Shown here piece after piece: positions 9,796 to 18,915 of a DNA stretch of 64,000 nt; position 1 is the first letter of the stretch, and every line of letters begins with the position of its first letter. Origin of the DNA: an uncultured Clostridia bacterium (GTDB lineage: Bacteria > Bacillota > Clostridia > Lachnospirales > Lachnospiraceae). The stretch spans positions 248,001-312,000 of the forward strand of contig CAOKVX010000001.1 in assembly GCA_948472945.1 (NCBI GenBank). Direction: 5' to 3'. The notes under the pieces were generated by a model. It searched no databases. It saw only the letters and a program-made list of their open reading frames with translations, and was not told the origin of the DNA. Position numbers and translations under genes: made by a program.

Positions 9796-9824
9796 TTGAA
9801 CAAAATAACTATATATGTTATTAT
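9796..9824 (+). promoter_or_regulatory. Predicted promoter of the GAF-GGDEF gene
   Basis: TTGAAC (9796-9801), 17-base spacer, TATTAT (9819-9824) with an extended -10 TG at 9816-9817. Transcription would begin near 9831, at the 5' base of the structured leader that follows, leaving a leader of about 115 bases. Confidence 0.55.
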
Positions 9825-9826
9825 TG

Positions 9827-9898
9827 TATCAGGGTCAATAGGCCTATGCCGCGTGTGTTTGCACAATGCCGCATGGGAAAATGTCCCTGATATTTTTT
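9827..9898 (+). ncRNA. Structured leader RNA upstream of the diguanylate cyclase gene
   Basis: Nested helices: P1 TATCAGGG (9827-9834) with CCCTGATA (9885-9892); P2 CCTATGC (9843-9849) with GCATGGG (9871-9877, one G-U pair); P3 TGTG (9854-9857) with CACA (9862-9865). P1 is followed at once by a run of six T. The internal loops between P1 and P2 (TCAATAGG side, GAAAATG side) are not symmetric. The arrangement would act as an intrinsic terminator or attenuator with an inner aptamer-like fold. I could not match it to the c-di-GMP-I, c-di-GMP-II, preQ1, fluoride or guanidine riboswitch consensus. It could also be only the terminator of the chemoreceptor gene. Confidence 0.45.
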
Positions 9899-9944
9899 AT
9901 TTACGCGATGTATTCAGGCAGAATTATGAGAGGGATATAATTAT

Positions 9945-10967
9945 ATGAGTATGGAAGAGCTTAAAGATGATATTGCTGACATAGACAGGTGCCGGGCTGA
10001 GTTAAAAAGAAAGATATTGACTGAGGAGACGCTTGTCAAGTGTATACATACGTTTTACGAACACAATGATATGGATATAGCTATTGATAACCTGCTGTCG
10101 CTTGTGGCGGGCTTTTACAAGGCGGACAGGTCGTATATTTTTGAATTTGACGATAATGCCGAGCTGATGGATAACACTTACGAATGGTGTAAGGACGGGG
10201 TAGAGCCTGAGATTCAGATGCTTAAAGGTATAGAAGTTTCCGTTATAAGCAGATGGGTGAAAGAGTTTGAGGAAAATGGTTCGTTTTATATATCGTCAAG
10301 AGAGGAGGACGGTCTTGACCCTGAATCGGTTGAGTATGCGCTTTTAAAGCAGCAGGGTATAGACAGCCTGCTGGCAACTCCGCTTAAGATTGGCGGAAAA
10401 TATGTTGGATTTCTCGGCGTGGATAATCCTATGGAGAACATGGACTTATTCGTGCTGCTTCAATCAGTTGCGGCATTTGTAATAAACGATATACAGAGAA
10501 GGCGGGATATGGTTAGACTCGAATCCTTGAGCTACACGGATAGGCTTACCGGAGTCGGCAACAGGCATGCATATGTCAGGTATATGGAGATGCTGGAGGG
10601 AAAACAGTGTCCGCTCGGAATCGTCTTTGTTGACATTAATGGGCTCAAGATAGCAAACGACAGGCACGGACACGAATATGGTGACTGGATGATTGTGCAG
10701 ACGACAGACATTATAGGCCGCTATTTCAGTGAAAGCATATTCCGTATCGGCGGGGATGAATTTGTCATATTATGTCCCGACATAGATAAATGTGGCTTTG
10801 AAAAGAAAGTAGCGTCACTGAAATCAGCGTGGACTGCGGAAGTTGCGGCCTCAGTCGGCAGCAAATGGCTTGAGAAATGTGATAATATAGAGGAACAGGT
10901 TGCTGACACCGACAGGCTAATGTATGTGGATAAGGAAAAGTACTACAATTCAAGAGATGCGAGATAG
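9945..10967 (+). CDS. GAF-GGDEF diguanylate cyclase
   Basis: 340-residue soluble signalling enzyme. The N-terminal ~180 residues look like a GAF sensory domain (includes LATPLKIGGKYVGFLGVDNP). The C-terminal part starts at SYTDRLTGVGNR (about residue 196) and carries the intact active-site motif RIGGDEFVIL (about 266-275), so it should make c-di-GMP from two GTP. The RxxD feedback-inhibition site expected just before the active site is not there (SESI). No EAL or TM segment. Start ATG 9945 follows GAGAGGGAT. It sits downstream of a chemoreceptor but behind its own predicted promoter and structured leader. GAF ligand unknown. Confidence 0.92.
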   Translation: MSMEELKDDIADIDRCRAELKRKILTEETLVKCIHTFYEHNDMDIAIDNLLSLVAGFYKADRSYIFEFDDNAELMDNTYEWCKDGVEPEIQMLKGIEVSVISRWVKEFEENGSFYISSREEDGLDPESVEYALLKQQGIDSLLATPLKIGGKYVGFLGVDNPMENMDLFVLLQSVAAFVINDIQRRRDMVRLESLSYTDRLTGVGNRHAYVRYMEMLEGKQCPLGIVFVDINGLKIANDRHGHEYGDWMIVQTTDIIGRYFSESIFRIGGDEFVILCPDIDKCGFEKKVASLKSAWTAEVAASVGSKWLEKCDNIEEQVADTDRLMYVDKEKYYNSRDAR

Positions 10968-11091
10968 TAGACGTAAGGTTAATTATAGTCAGTCAATTTA
11001 TAACTTTCGATAATACAACAGGTTAAGGTAATCAGCTGTAGTGGGAAGTGCATCAGGACTAACCGGCTTTGACTAAAATACCAATAATTTC

Positions 11092-11120
11092 TTGACATTA
11101 ATGTATAATAATTATATCTT
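11092..11120 (+). promoter_or_regulatory. Predicted promoter of aroA
   Basis: TTGACA (11092-11097), 17-base spacer, TATCTT (11115-11120) in a very A/T-rich stretch; 50 bases before the proposed aroA start. Confidence 0.5.
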
Positions 11121-11170
11121 ATTATATTATAGGAAAATGTAACCGTATTTGTCAGGGAGTGTTTATTTAT

Positions 11171-12502
11171 ATGTCTACGTCAGTTTACAGTGTTAAGAAA
11201 CTTAAAAAAGATATAGTAGTTAAAGTGCCGGGTTCAAAGAGCATAACGAACAGGGCTCTGCTGATAGCAGCGCTTGCGGACGGCGCATCGGTGATAAGGG
11301 GTGCATTGAACAGCGATGATTCAATGCATTTTCTTGATTGTCTTAAAAGACTGGGTTTTGACTGTAAAAATGATGGCAATGATATATACATAAACGGATT
11401 GGGCGGCATCATACCCAAAAAACAGGTGGAGATATACGTGGGCAGCGCCGGTACAGCGGCTAGGTTTCTTACAGCCATGCTCGCATTTTCAGACGGGGAA
11501 TACACAGTTAAGTCGTCTGGGCAGATGGCTAGGCGTCCGATGAGGGAGCTGATAGTTTCGCTTATTGGAATGGGGGCGGAGTTTGAGTTCCTAGGGGAAG
11601 ATTATTCGCTGCCGTTTAAGGTGAAAGGAATATATTTTGCCGGCTTAAATGAAGCAGGAGAAAACGACGATAAAAGTGTGAATGAGTGTTATAGTGTGAG
11701 CGTAAATATTGACAAATCAAGCCAGTACCTAAGCGCGCTGCTTATGACGGCTCCTATGCTAAAGAACAATCTGAGAATAAGTATAGAGGGAAACAGAAAA
11801 GCCAAATCGTATGTCGATATAACCGTTCGTATGATGCGGGAGTTCGGCGTTCCGGTTGAGAATATAGTGAATATGGACGAGGATGGATATCTGGTTGAAA
11901 AGGCAGTATATTCGGCGAGGGAGTATGTTGTCGAGCCGGATATGTCTGCGGCGTGTTATTTTTATGCGATGGCGGCGGTAAACGGCGTAAGCGCTGTCGT
12001 GGAGGGCGTACGCGGCGATATCATGCAGGGGGATAAGAAGTTTCTTGACGTCCTTACCGATATGGGCTGCGAAGTGCAAGAAACCTCCGTGGGAATTATG
12101 GTAACGGGAAAAGGCAGGCTTAGGGGAATAGACGTCGACATGAGTGATTTTTCGGACCAGACTATGACGCTTGCGGCAATAGCTCCGTTTGCCGACGGAG
12201 AGGTTAATATATGTAATGTTGGACATATAAGGAATCAGGAGTCAGACAGGCTCATGGCTATAGATACTGCGCTTAAAAGTATGGGAATTAAGACGGCGGT
12301 TCGGGAGGACGGAATATTAATCAGACCGTCGAAGCCGACAGCTGCAAATATAGAAACATTTGAGGACCACAGAATGGCGATGGCATTCGCCGTTACCGGA
12401 ACTGTGTACGGCAATATAAATATATGCAATCCGAATTGTTGTGAGAAGACATTTCCGGAGTTTTTTGATATTCTGGATTCAATAACCGGTATGGAGGGAT
12501 AG
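11171..12502 (+). CDS. aroA: 3-phosphoshikimate 1-carboxyvinyltransferase (EPSP synthase)
   Basis: Sixth shikimate-pathway enzyme: joins phosphoenolpyruvate to shikimate 3-phosphate. 443 residues, normal length. Diagnostic motifs: VPGSKSITNRALLIAAL near the N-terminus (phosphate binding), GSAGTAARFLTA, DQTMTLAAIAPFADG, NQESDRL and EDHRMAMAF. ATG 11171 is chosen because AGGGAG (11154-11159) sits about 11 bases before it; an in-frame GTG at 11159 overlaps that ribosome binding site and would add four residues. Other shikimate genes in the window (aroE, aroD-aroK fusion, tyrA) are elsewhere, not in this operon. ArgS follows after 64 bases, probably co-transcribed. Confidence 0.97.
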   Translation: MSTSVYSVKKLKKDIVVKVPGSKSITNRALLIAALADGASVIRGALNSDDSMHFLDCLKRLGFDCKNDGNDIYINGLGGIIPKKQVEIYVGSAGTAARFLTAMLAFSDGEYTVKSSGQMARRPMRELIVSLIGMGAEFEFLGEDYSLPFKVKGIYFAGLNEAGENDDKSVNECYSVSVNIDKSSQYLSALLMTAPMLKNNLRISIEGNRKAKSYVDITVRMMREFGVPVENIVNMDEDGYLVEKAVYSAREYVVEPDMSAACYFYAMAAVNGVSAVVEGVRGDIMQGDKKFLDVLTDMGCEVQETSVGIMVTGKGRLRGIDVDMSDFSDQTMTLAAIAPFADGEVNICNVGHIRNQESDRLMAIDTALKSMGIKTAVREDGILIRPSKPTAANIETFEDHRMAMAFAVTGTVYGNINICNPNCCEKTFPEFFDILDSITGMEG

Positions 12503-12566
12503 GGTGAAAAATAAGTTTTTCATTGCTATTTGTTCATGGGTGAAACGAAAGGAATGAGTGATTAAA

Positions 12567-14336
12567 ATGAAAAAGATAATTGAGCTGATTGAGGAACAGG
12601 TTAAGGCGGCGTTTGAAAAAGCGGGGTACGACGGAGCGTTAGGAGCTGTCAACATATCAAACAGGCCTGATTTGTGCCAGTACCAGTGCAACGGTGCGAT
12701 GGCAGCCGCAAAAAAGTATCACAAGGCTCCCGTTGTAATTGCGGGAGACGTAGTGGAATTGTTAAAGGATAATATAATATTTGAGAGCGTGGAGGCTGTT
12801 CCTCCGGGATTTATAAATATAATACTCTCACCGTCTTACATTGCTGGGTATATTCAGAGCATGTCGGAAGATGGGAGATTTGGGTGCAAAGAGACAGAAA
12901 ATAAAAAGACAATAGTTATAGATTACGGCGGACCGAATGTTGCCAAGCCGCTTCACGTGGGACATCTGCGCTCCGCAATAATAGGCGAGAGTATTAAGAG
13001 GATAGCAAGATACATGGGAAATAATGTAATCGGCGACGTTCATCTTGGTGACTGGGGCTTGCAGATAGGACTGATAATAACTGAGCTTAAGAAAAGAAAG
13101 CCGGAGCTTGCATACTTTGACGATGGATTTGACGGGGAATACCCCGCGGAGGCGCCGTTTACTATGGGCGAGCTTGAGGAGATATATCCGTATGCGAGCG
13201 GATATTCCAAAGAACATCCCGAGTACCTTGAGGCGGCCCAGCAGGCGACCGCGGACCTTCAGTCCGGAAACAGAGGCTACAATGCGCTCTGGAAACATAT
13301 TATAGACGTATCGGTTGCTGATATAAAGAAAAACTATAAGAAGCTTAACGTGGAGTTTGAACTTTGGAAAAAAGAGAGCGACGTACAGCAGTATATTCCC
13401 GATATGGTAAAAATGATGAAGGACGGGGGATATGCGTATGAAAGCGAAGGAGCCCTTGTCGTTGACGTAAAGGAAGATACGGATACGAAAGAGATGCCGC
13501 CGTGTATGGTGCTTAAATCAAACGGGGCAACTAACTATGAGACTACTGACCTTGCAACTATTATAGAGAGAAAGAAACTTTTTAAGGCGGATGAGATAAT
13601 ATATGTTGTCGATAAAAGGCAGTCGCTGCACTTTGAGCAGGTATTCCGCTGTTCAAGGAAGACCGGCATTGCCGACGATAATACCGGGCTTACATTCGTA
13701 GGGTTTGGAACGATGAATGGAAAGGACGGAAAGCCTTTTAAGACAAGGGATGGTGGAGTACTCAGGCTTGAGACGCTAATATCCGACATAAATGAAGCCG
13801 TATACAAGCGCATTATGGAAAACCGCGATATGGATGAAAACGAGGCGCGCGGCATAGCGGAAAAAGTCGGTCTGTCAGCAATAAAATACGGCGACCTTTC
13901 AAATCAGGCGTCTAAGGATTATATATTTGACGTCGACAGGTTTACTTCATTTGAGGGAAATACCGGACCATATATACTCTATTCAATTGTCAGGATAAAA
14001 TCGGTGCTTGCAAAGTATGCTGAATCAGGAAACAGTATGGATAGCGCAAGAAAAATAATATCTCCGGCTAATAAACGCGAGACTGATTTGATGCTTTCGC
14101 TTCTAAAATATTCAGATATTATAGAACAGGCCTACAATGACAATGCGCCTCATAAAATATGCCAGTTTGTTTATGAGGTTGCGGACGCATTTAACGGCTT
14201 CTACCATGAGAACAGGATTATCGCGCAGGAAGATATGGCTAGGAAAGAGTCGTGGATTGGACTGCTGGTACTTGTCAAGAATATACTGGAACAGTGCATT
14301 GACCTGCTTGGATTTGAAGCTCCTGAGCATATGTAA
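12567..14336 (+). CDS. argS: Arginyl-tRNA synthetase
   Basis: Class I aminoacyl-tRNA synthetase charging tRNA-Arg, about 589 residues. It has the N-terminal Add-1 domain, the HIGH-type motif as HVGH within KPLHVGHLRSAII (about residue 130), no canonical KMSKS (usual for many ArgRS), and the C-terminal DALR anticodon-binding domain starting near GPYILYSIVRIKSVLAK. Start is uncertain by three codons: GTG 12558 has AGGA 4 bases upstream, ATG 12567 matches the usual MKKIIELI beginning. A 185-base gap follows before the DUF815 gene. Confidence 0.96.
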   Translation: MKKIIELIEEQVKAAFEKAGYDGALGAVNISNRPDLCQYQCNGAMAAAKKYHKAPVVIAGDVVELLKDNIIFESVEAVPPGFINIILSPSYIAGYIQSMSEDGRFGCKETENKKTIVIDYGGPNVAKPLHVGHLRSAIIGESIKRIARYMGNNVIGDVHLGDWGLQIGLIITELKKRKPELAYFDDGFDGEYPAEAPFTMGELEEIYPYASGYSKEHPEYLEAAQQATADLQSGNRGYNALWKHIIDVSVADIKKNYKKLNVEFELWKKESDVQQYIPDMVKMMKDGGYAYESEGALVVDVKEDTDTKEMPPCMVLKSNGATNYETTDLATIIERKKLFKADEIIYVVDKRQSLHFEQVFRCSRKTGIADDNTGLTFVGFGTMNGKDGKPFKTRDGGVLRLETLISDINEAVYKRIMENRDMDENEARGIAEKVGLSAIKYGDLSNQASKDYIFDVDRFTSFEGNTGPYILYSIVRIKSVLAKYAESGNSMDSARKIISPANKRETDLMLSLLKYSDIIEQAYNDNAPHKICQFVYEVADAFNGFYHENRIIAQEDMARKESWIGLLVLVKNILEQCIDLLGFEAPEHM

Positions 14337-14520
14337 CCGAAAGTGTGAATATGAGCAGATGCCGCAAAATACAATGATATAATCGTGCGAAAATTTGGTA
14401 AGACAAATATAGTGAGATGTGATTGATATAGTGCACGAATGTATCAAACGATTTATAATTGGGCAGCAGTTATGTTAAAAATCTGCGTATTGTCTTTAAG
14501 AAAGGGAGTTGTGATGCCGG

Positions 14521-15828
14521 ATGAATGAATACATGGACAGAATAATAGTATACAGAAAATCCGTTAACGGTGGATTGCTCAAAGAGATGGGCGATATATT
14601 CAGGGAGTTTAAGCTCGGAGGATATGATTGCGAAAAGCTTGTCGGGAGAATATACGCTCAGATTAACGCGCTGCTCGATATAGCGACGGACTATGGATTT
14701 GACAACAATTTGTGGAAGAGCTATATAGCATACATACTTGCCATGAGTGAGAATCCGTTTACGATCACATGTGAAAAACAGGGCGCACAGGACGGAACGG
14801 TAAATGAATTTGTAAAGGACGACCTTGTATGTTTTCATAAGATGTTAAACTATGATTTTACTGATATAGAGAACGCCCTGTCAATTGACTGTTTCAGCCG
14901 GATTACCCATTACCACTCACTGGTGAAGGATGAGAGGCGATTTAACAAAAGCGTGAGCGACTCCGTGAAACTGCTGGCGGGCAGGCTTGTACAGAGCAAG
15001 GGCGCGGATGATTTGTACAATATAGTCACTGATTTTTACAGGGAGCGCGGAGTCGGTAAATTTGGCCTTAACAAAGCGTTCAGGATTATAAAGGATGCGG
15101 GTGAAGCGCTGCTTGTGCCAATAACAAACACGTCTGATGTAAAAATGAGTGATATAATTGGCTATGAGAATCAGAAAAAAAAGCTCATAGAGAATACCGA
15201 GTCGTTTGTACGGGGCGGAAGGGCCAACAATGTCCTTTTGTTTGGCGAGAGCGGAACAGGCAAATCTACGAGCATAAAGGCTCTGTTAAATGAGTTTTAT
15301 GACAGGGGTCTTCGCATGATTGAAATATATAAGCATCAGTTTAAGGATTTGTCAGGGGTACTTGAGATGATTAAGGATCGGAACTACAAATTCATAATAT
15401 ATATGGACGACCTGTCATTTGAAGAATTTGAGATAGAATACAAATTTCTAAAAGCAGTCATAGAGGGCGGGTTGGAGACAAAACCTGACAACGTATTGAT
15501 ATATGCTACGTCTAACAGAAGGCATCTCGTAAGAGAGACTTGGAAAGACCGCGCTGACAGGGACGAAGAGCTTCACACGAGCGATACGATGCAGGAGAAG
15601 CTTTCCCTTGCCGCAAGGTTTGGGCTCACAATCTATTATGGAAAGCCTGAGAAAAAAGAATTTGACGCCATTGTAAAGGGAATAGCTTCAAAATATCCCG
15701 AGCTTTCGCTTACCGAGGAAGAACTTCTGCTTGAGGCCAACAGGTGGAGCTTAAGGGGAGGAGGTTTCTCGGGACGCGTCGCCGAACAGATGATTATATC
15801 GAAGCTGGACGCCGCACCGCAAGGATGA
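14521..15828 (+). CDS. AAA-type ATPase of the DUF815 family
   Basis: 435-residue cytoplasmic P-loop ATPase. The N-terminal ~220 residues are helical and not recognised; the ATPase core begins at MSDIIGYENQKKKL, with Walker A GESGTGKST (about residues 242-250), Walker B FIIYMDDLSF (about 290-299), and the family-typical IYATSNRRHLVRE and DTMQEKLSLAARFG. This is the DUF815 ('predicted ATPase, AAA+ superfamily') signature; the cellular role is not established. Start ATG 14521 follows AAAGGGAG (14501-14508) at a rather long 12-base distance. It runs convergent to aroE, with a hairpin between. Confidence 0.9.
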   Translation: MNEYMDRIIVYRKSVNGGLLKEMGDIFREFKLGGYDCEKLVGRIYAQINALLDIATDYGFDNNLWKSYIAYILAMSENPFTITCEKQGAQDGTVNEFVKDDLVCFHKMLNYDFTDIENALSIDCFSRITHYHSLVKDERRFNKSVSDSVKLLAGRLVQSKGADDLYNIVTDFYRERGVGKFGLNKAFRIIKDAGEALLVPITNTSDVKMSDIIGYENQKKKLIENTESFVRGGRANNVLLFGESGTGKSTSIKALLNEFYDRGLRMIEIYKHQFKDLSGVLEMIKDRNYKFIIYMDDLSFEEFEIEYKFLKAVIEGGLETKPDNVLIYATSNRRHLVRETWKDRADRDEELHTSDTMQEKLSLAARFGLTIYYGKPEKKEFDAIVKGIASKYPELSLTEEELLLEANRWSLRGGGFSGRVAEQMIISKLDAAPQG

Positions 15829-15833
15829 AAATG

Positions 15834-15874
15834 CCTAATGCCTGCGTCTTCAATTAGTAAGGGCGGGCATTAGG
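15834..15874. terminator. Candidate bidirectional terminator between DUF815 gene and aroE
   Basis: Inverted repeat CCTAATGCC (15834-15842) / GGCATTAGG (15866-15874) with a 23-base loop, between two convergent genes. T-tracts are weak on both sides, so the call is tentative. Confidence 0.4.
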
Positions 15875-15896
15875 GCGACAATAATATTTATCGGTA

Positions 15897-16676
15897 TCAC
15901 AGCATCGTCGCAACTCTGTTTACAACTTTATCTATAAGCGCGGCGTAGTCTGCGTCGTTATTATAAAATTTCTTATCCAGAAAGAACTCGGATGCATACA
16001 CGGCCTGCGAGACAAGCATATCAAGTCCGGCTGCCGCTGTCATTCCGAGTTCTTTTGCCTGTTTTAAAAGCTTTGTCTCTATCGGGTTGTAAATTATGTC
16101 AATCACGGAGCCGCACTGCTTAAAATGGGATAACTCAACAGGAGATGCATCCGTGTCAGGGTACATTCCGACAGGGGTCGAATTTACAATAACGTCCGTG
16201 TCCGAGTGGTTTTTTAAAGCCTCGTCATATGTTATGGAGTCGTCGGCCTGCTTGTGATATACGTTATGAATACTTCCCGCTCCGAGAGATTTAAGCACGG
16301 CGGTCACGGCCTTTGAGGCTCCGCCGCGTCCGAGTATAAGTACTTTCTTTCCATTTATATCTATATCATATTTCTTTACCGTGTACAGGAATCCTGCAAA
16401 ATCAGTGTTATGGCCTGTAAGTCTTCCGTTACGGTTTACTATTGTATTTACCGCGCCTATGTTTTCGGCGTTGTCGTCAATCTCGTCGAGATATTTAATT
16501 ACTTCCTGCTTGTAAGGGATTGTAACATTAATTCCCTTAAAGTCCTTTAACCTCATAAATGTATCCAGTTCATTTTTTGGAATCTGCACAATGTCATATG
16601 TATAGTCTGAAATCGTTTCGTGAATAACCTTTGAATAGCTGTGCGAAAGTTTTTCGCCGATAAGTCCGTAATTCAT
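15897..16676 (-). CDS. aroE: Shikimate dehydrogenase
   Basis: NADPH-dependent reduction of 3-dehydroshikimate to shikimate, 259 residues. N-terminal substrate domain with GLIGEKLSHSYSK and NVTIPYKQEV (catalytic Lys), then a Rossmann domain with VLILGRGGASKAV and the late motif GLDMLVSQA. Start ATG 16676 is preceded on the minus strand by AAGGAG. It stands alone on the minus strand between the DUF815 gene and the divergent spoIIIA operon, away from aroA, aroD-aroK and tyrA. Confidence 0.96.
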   Translation of the reverse strand: MNYGLIGEKLSHSYSKVIHETISDYTYDIVQIPKNELDTFMRLKDFKGINVTIPYKQEVIKYLDEIDDNAENIGAVNTIVNRNGRLTGHNTDFAGFLYTVKKYDIDINGKKVLILGRGGASKAVTAVLKSLGAGSIHNVYHKQADDSITYDEALKNHSDTDVIVNSTPVGMYPDTDASPVELSHFKQCGSVIDIIYNPIETKLLKQAKELGMTAAAGLDMLVSQAVYASEFFLDKKFYNNDADYAALIDKVVNRVATML

Positions 16677-16712
16677 ATAAGCACTCCTTAATTTTTTTGG
16701 CGGGTTAAAAGT

Positions 16713-16757
16713 TCAAAGTCCTTATCATGTAAGCATGAGCGGCATTTGGACTTTTGA
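16713..16757. repeat. Inverted repeat in the aroE / spoIIIA divergent region
   Basis: TCAAAGTCC (16713-16721) faces GGACTTTTGA (16748-16757; one extra T), and the loop contains a second dyad TCATG-TAAG-CATGA. It lies 36 bases upstream of the aroE start on the minus strand. Could be an operator or a leader hairpin of aroE; nothing else shows which. Confidence 0.4.
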
Positions 16758-16796
16758 CGCCGGCATCATAATAATACCATATTTTTATTTTTTTGT

Positions 16797-16824
16797 GAAT
16801 ATTGACCCGGCTTGGACATATATT
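16797..16824 (+). promoter_or_regulatory. Putative sigma-E promoter of the spoIIIA operon
   Basis: GAATATT (16797-16803), 13-base spacer, CATATATT (16817-16824), close to the sigma-E pattern (ATA-rich -35, CATACA-T -10). In Bacillus subtilis the spoIIIA operon is known to be sigma-E controlled in the mother cell. The site lies 23 bases before the spoIIIAA start, which has GGGAGGAATG as ribosome binding site. Confidence 0.55.
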
Positions 16825-16846
16825 AGATTAACGGGAGGAATGTAAA

Positions 16847-17818
16847 ATGGACAAACAGGATGAGATATTAAGAATATTGCCGCTGGAGATTAGGAAAGTC
16901 ATTAAGGGTCTAGGACTCTCGTTTGACAGCGTGCAGGAGATACGGGTTAGGGTTAATTCACCGCTCTTAATACTGTATAAAGGCAGGGAAATTGACGCGG
17001 GCTATACATATGACAGAATCAAGTATAAACAGGGGCTGAGGGTCAGATTAAAGGACGTCAGGGAAATGATGGAACTCATATGCGAACATTCGGCATACGC
17101 TTTCGAGGAGGAGATGCGCCAGGGTTATGTTACGATTGAGGGCGGGCACAGAATAGGTATTGCAGGAAAAACAATTCTGTGCGATGGGAGCATCAAAAAT
17201 ATGAAGCATATATCGTGCCTTAATATCAGGGTTGCGGGACAAGTGCCGGGGTGTGCGGATGATATTGTAGGACAACTTATACAGAACGACGGGAATAATC
17301 GCGGTATTTTATACCATACGCTTATTTTGTCGCCTCCCGGCGGGGGGAAGACGACGCTCTTGAGGGATGTAATCAGGCAGCTCTCGTCAGGAAGCGCACG
17401 CGGAAAAATGAGATATGCGGGGATGAACGTCGGAGTTGTGGACGAGCGCTCCGAGATATGCGCATGCTATCTGGGTGTTCCGCAAAACGACGTTGGGCCC
17501 AGGACGGATGTGCTGGACGGATGCCCGAAAGCAGAGGGAATGATACGGCTGGTGCGCTCAATGGCCCCGGACGTCATCGCTGTTGACGAGATTGGGGTAA
17601 AACGGGATTACGAGGCCATAGAGTATGCCCTTACATGCGGGTGCAGCATAATAGCGACAATACATGGCAGGGATATAGATGATTTGAGAAAAAATCTGTA
17701 TTTAAAAAAATGCTTTGACGACGGAATGTTTGAGAGGGTTGTTATACCGGGCGGGGCGTCCGGAAAGGGTAACAGAATCTACAATGAGAAAGGGGTGCTT
17801 TTATATGGACACGGTTAA
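16847..17818 (+). CDS. spoIIIAA: Stage III sporulation protein AA (ATPase)
   Basis: Mother-cell ATPase thought to power the SpoIIIA-SpoIIQ channel that feeds the engulfed forespore. 323 residues; related to secretion ATPases of the VirB11/GspE type. Walker A SPPGGGKTTLLRD about residues 162-174, a Walker B region IAVDEIG, and a conserved CGCSIIATIHG. Start ATG 16847 with GGGAGGAATG. First gene of an eight-gene operon whose members overlap or nearly touch; its 3' end overlaps spoIIIAB by 14 bases. Confidence 0.96.
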   Translation: MDKQDEILRILPLEIRKVIKGLGLSFDSVQEIRVRVNSPLLILYKGREIDAGYTYDRIKYKQGLRVRLKDVREMMELICEHSAYAFEEEMRQGYVTIEGGHRIGIAGKTILCDGSIKNMKHISCLNIRVAGQVPGCADDIVGQLIQNDGNNRGILYHTLILSPPGGGKTTLLRDVIRQLSSGSARGKMRYAGMNVGVVDERSEICACYLGVPQNDVGPRTDVLDGCPKAEGMIRLVRSMAPDVIAVDEIGVKRDYEAIEYALTCGCSIIATIHGRDIDDLRKNLYLKKCFDDGMFERVVIPGGASGKGNRIYNEKGVLLYGHG

Positions 17819-18338
17819 AATACTGGGAATCGTTTTTGTACTTGCCGCCTGCTCAATGATTGGTGTTGCAGCGGGTGAGAAGCAGAAAGAACACATAAAC
17901 ATACTTATGTCGCTTAAGAGATGTCTTCTTACAGTCAAGGGTGAGATAGCGTATGCGTATACGCCGCTAAGCGAAATATTTTCTATTCTGTCAGATATGC
18001 GGAGCGAGTGCTGGTCGGTATTTTTTGCTCAGGTTTTGGACGAACTTGCCGACAAGTCACAGGATGATATGAGCAATCTGGCACAGATATGGGAGAAAGT
18101 ATGTAAAGATTCGGATGTGTGCCGGGAAATGAGGAAAGAGGAGCTCGACGAGCTTATCAGGTTTGGAAGTATGCTCGGAACATCCGACAGGGACAGCCAG
18201 ATAAGCAGAATCGAGCTGTTCATAGATAATATAAACGACAGGATAAATTATCTCCAGAAACACATTTATGAAAAAGTCAGATTGTGTCACGTCCTTGGTG
18301 TGACGGCAGGATTGTTAATAACAATACTAATTGTATGA
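17805..18338 (+). CDS. spoIIIAB: Stage III sporulation protein AB
   Basis: 177 residues, matching the family size. N-terminal membrane segment (ILGIVFVLAACSMIGVAAG), cytoplasmic helical middle, C-terminal membrane segment (VLGVTAGLLITILIV); resembles GspF-like assembly proteins and is a component of the SpoIIIA channel. The start is ATG 17805 (MDTVKILG), with GAGAAAGGGG upstream; an in-frame open stretch further upstream lies wholly inside spoIIIAA and is not credible. Overlaps spoIIIAA by 14 bases. Confidence 0.95.
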   Translation: MDTVKILGIVFVLAACSMIGVAAGEKQKEHINILMSLKRCLLTVKGEIAYAYTPLSEIFSILSDMRSECWSVFFAQVLDELADKSQDDMSNLAQIWEKVCKDSDVCREMRKEELDELIRFGSMLGTSDRDSQISRIELFIDNINDRINYLQKHIYEKVRLCHVLGVTAGLLITILIV

Positions 18339-18346
18339 GGTGAAAT

Positions 18347-18541
18347 ATGTCAATTAGCTTAATCTTTAAAATTGCCGCGGTTGGAATACTTGTTTCGGTA
18401 TTGAGCCAGGTGCTTAAGCACTCCGGGAGGGAGGAGCAGGCATTTCTCACAAGTCTGGCCGGGCTTATACTTGTTCTGTTGTGGATAATACCGTATATAG
18501 CAGAGTTGTTTGAAACTATACAGGAGTTGTTTTCATTATGA
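18347..18541 (+). CDS. spoIIIAC: Stage III sporulation protein AC
   Basis: 64-residue protein with two membrane segments separated by HSGREEQAF, the typical size and layout of SpoIIIAC, a small channel component. Ribosome binding site GAGGTGA just upstream; the TGA stop overlaps the ATG of spoIIIAD (ATGA). Confidence 0.94.
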   Translation: MSISLIFKIAAVGILVSVLSQVLKHSGREEQAFLTSLAGLILVLLWIIPYIAELFETIQELFSL

Positions 18542-18915
18542 TTAAGATAGCGTCTATTGGAATAATTACGGTTATTCTTGCAGTGTTCTGCAAGGGTATT
18601 AAAAATGAATATGGAATATATCTTGCGATAGCCGGGTGCGTAATGCTTCTGTATTTGGCGGTAAACAGACTTTCGGGCATAGTTGACATAATAAGCAGCT
18701 TTAAGGGTTATATAACAATAGACAATTTATATATTGTAATACTGCTTAAAATGCTTGGTATTGCGTTTGTCGCCGAAGTTTCCGCGGCAATATGCAGGGA
18801 TGCGGGTTATTCGTCGGTATCGTCGCTTGTTGAGCTGATTGGAAAGCTTAGCATACTTCTTACAAGCGCGCCTATACTTGAAGCGCTCTTAGATACTGTT
18901 TTTTCAATTATATGA
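18538..18915 (+). CDS. spoIIIAD: Stage III sporulation protein AD
   Basis: 125-residue multi-span membrane protein (about four segments) with the family-typical stretch VAEVSAAICRDAGYSS. Component of the SpoIIIA channel. Starts in the ATGA overlap with spoIIIAC. An 83-base gap follows before spoIIIAE, the only real gap inside this operon; no terminator was seen in it. Confidence 0.94.
   Translation: MIKIASIGIITVILAVFCKGIKNEYGIYLAIAGCVMLLYLAVNRLSGIVDIISSFKGYITIDNLYIVILLKMLGIAFVAEVSAAICRDAGYSSVSSLVELIGKLSILLTSAPILEALLDTVFSII

Noticed and set aside
9827..9898. c-di-GMP riboswitch before the GGDEF gene
   Set aside because: The conserved c-di-GMP-I and -II core sequences and tetraloop receptor are absent.
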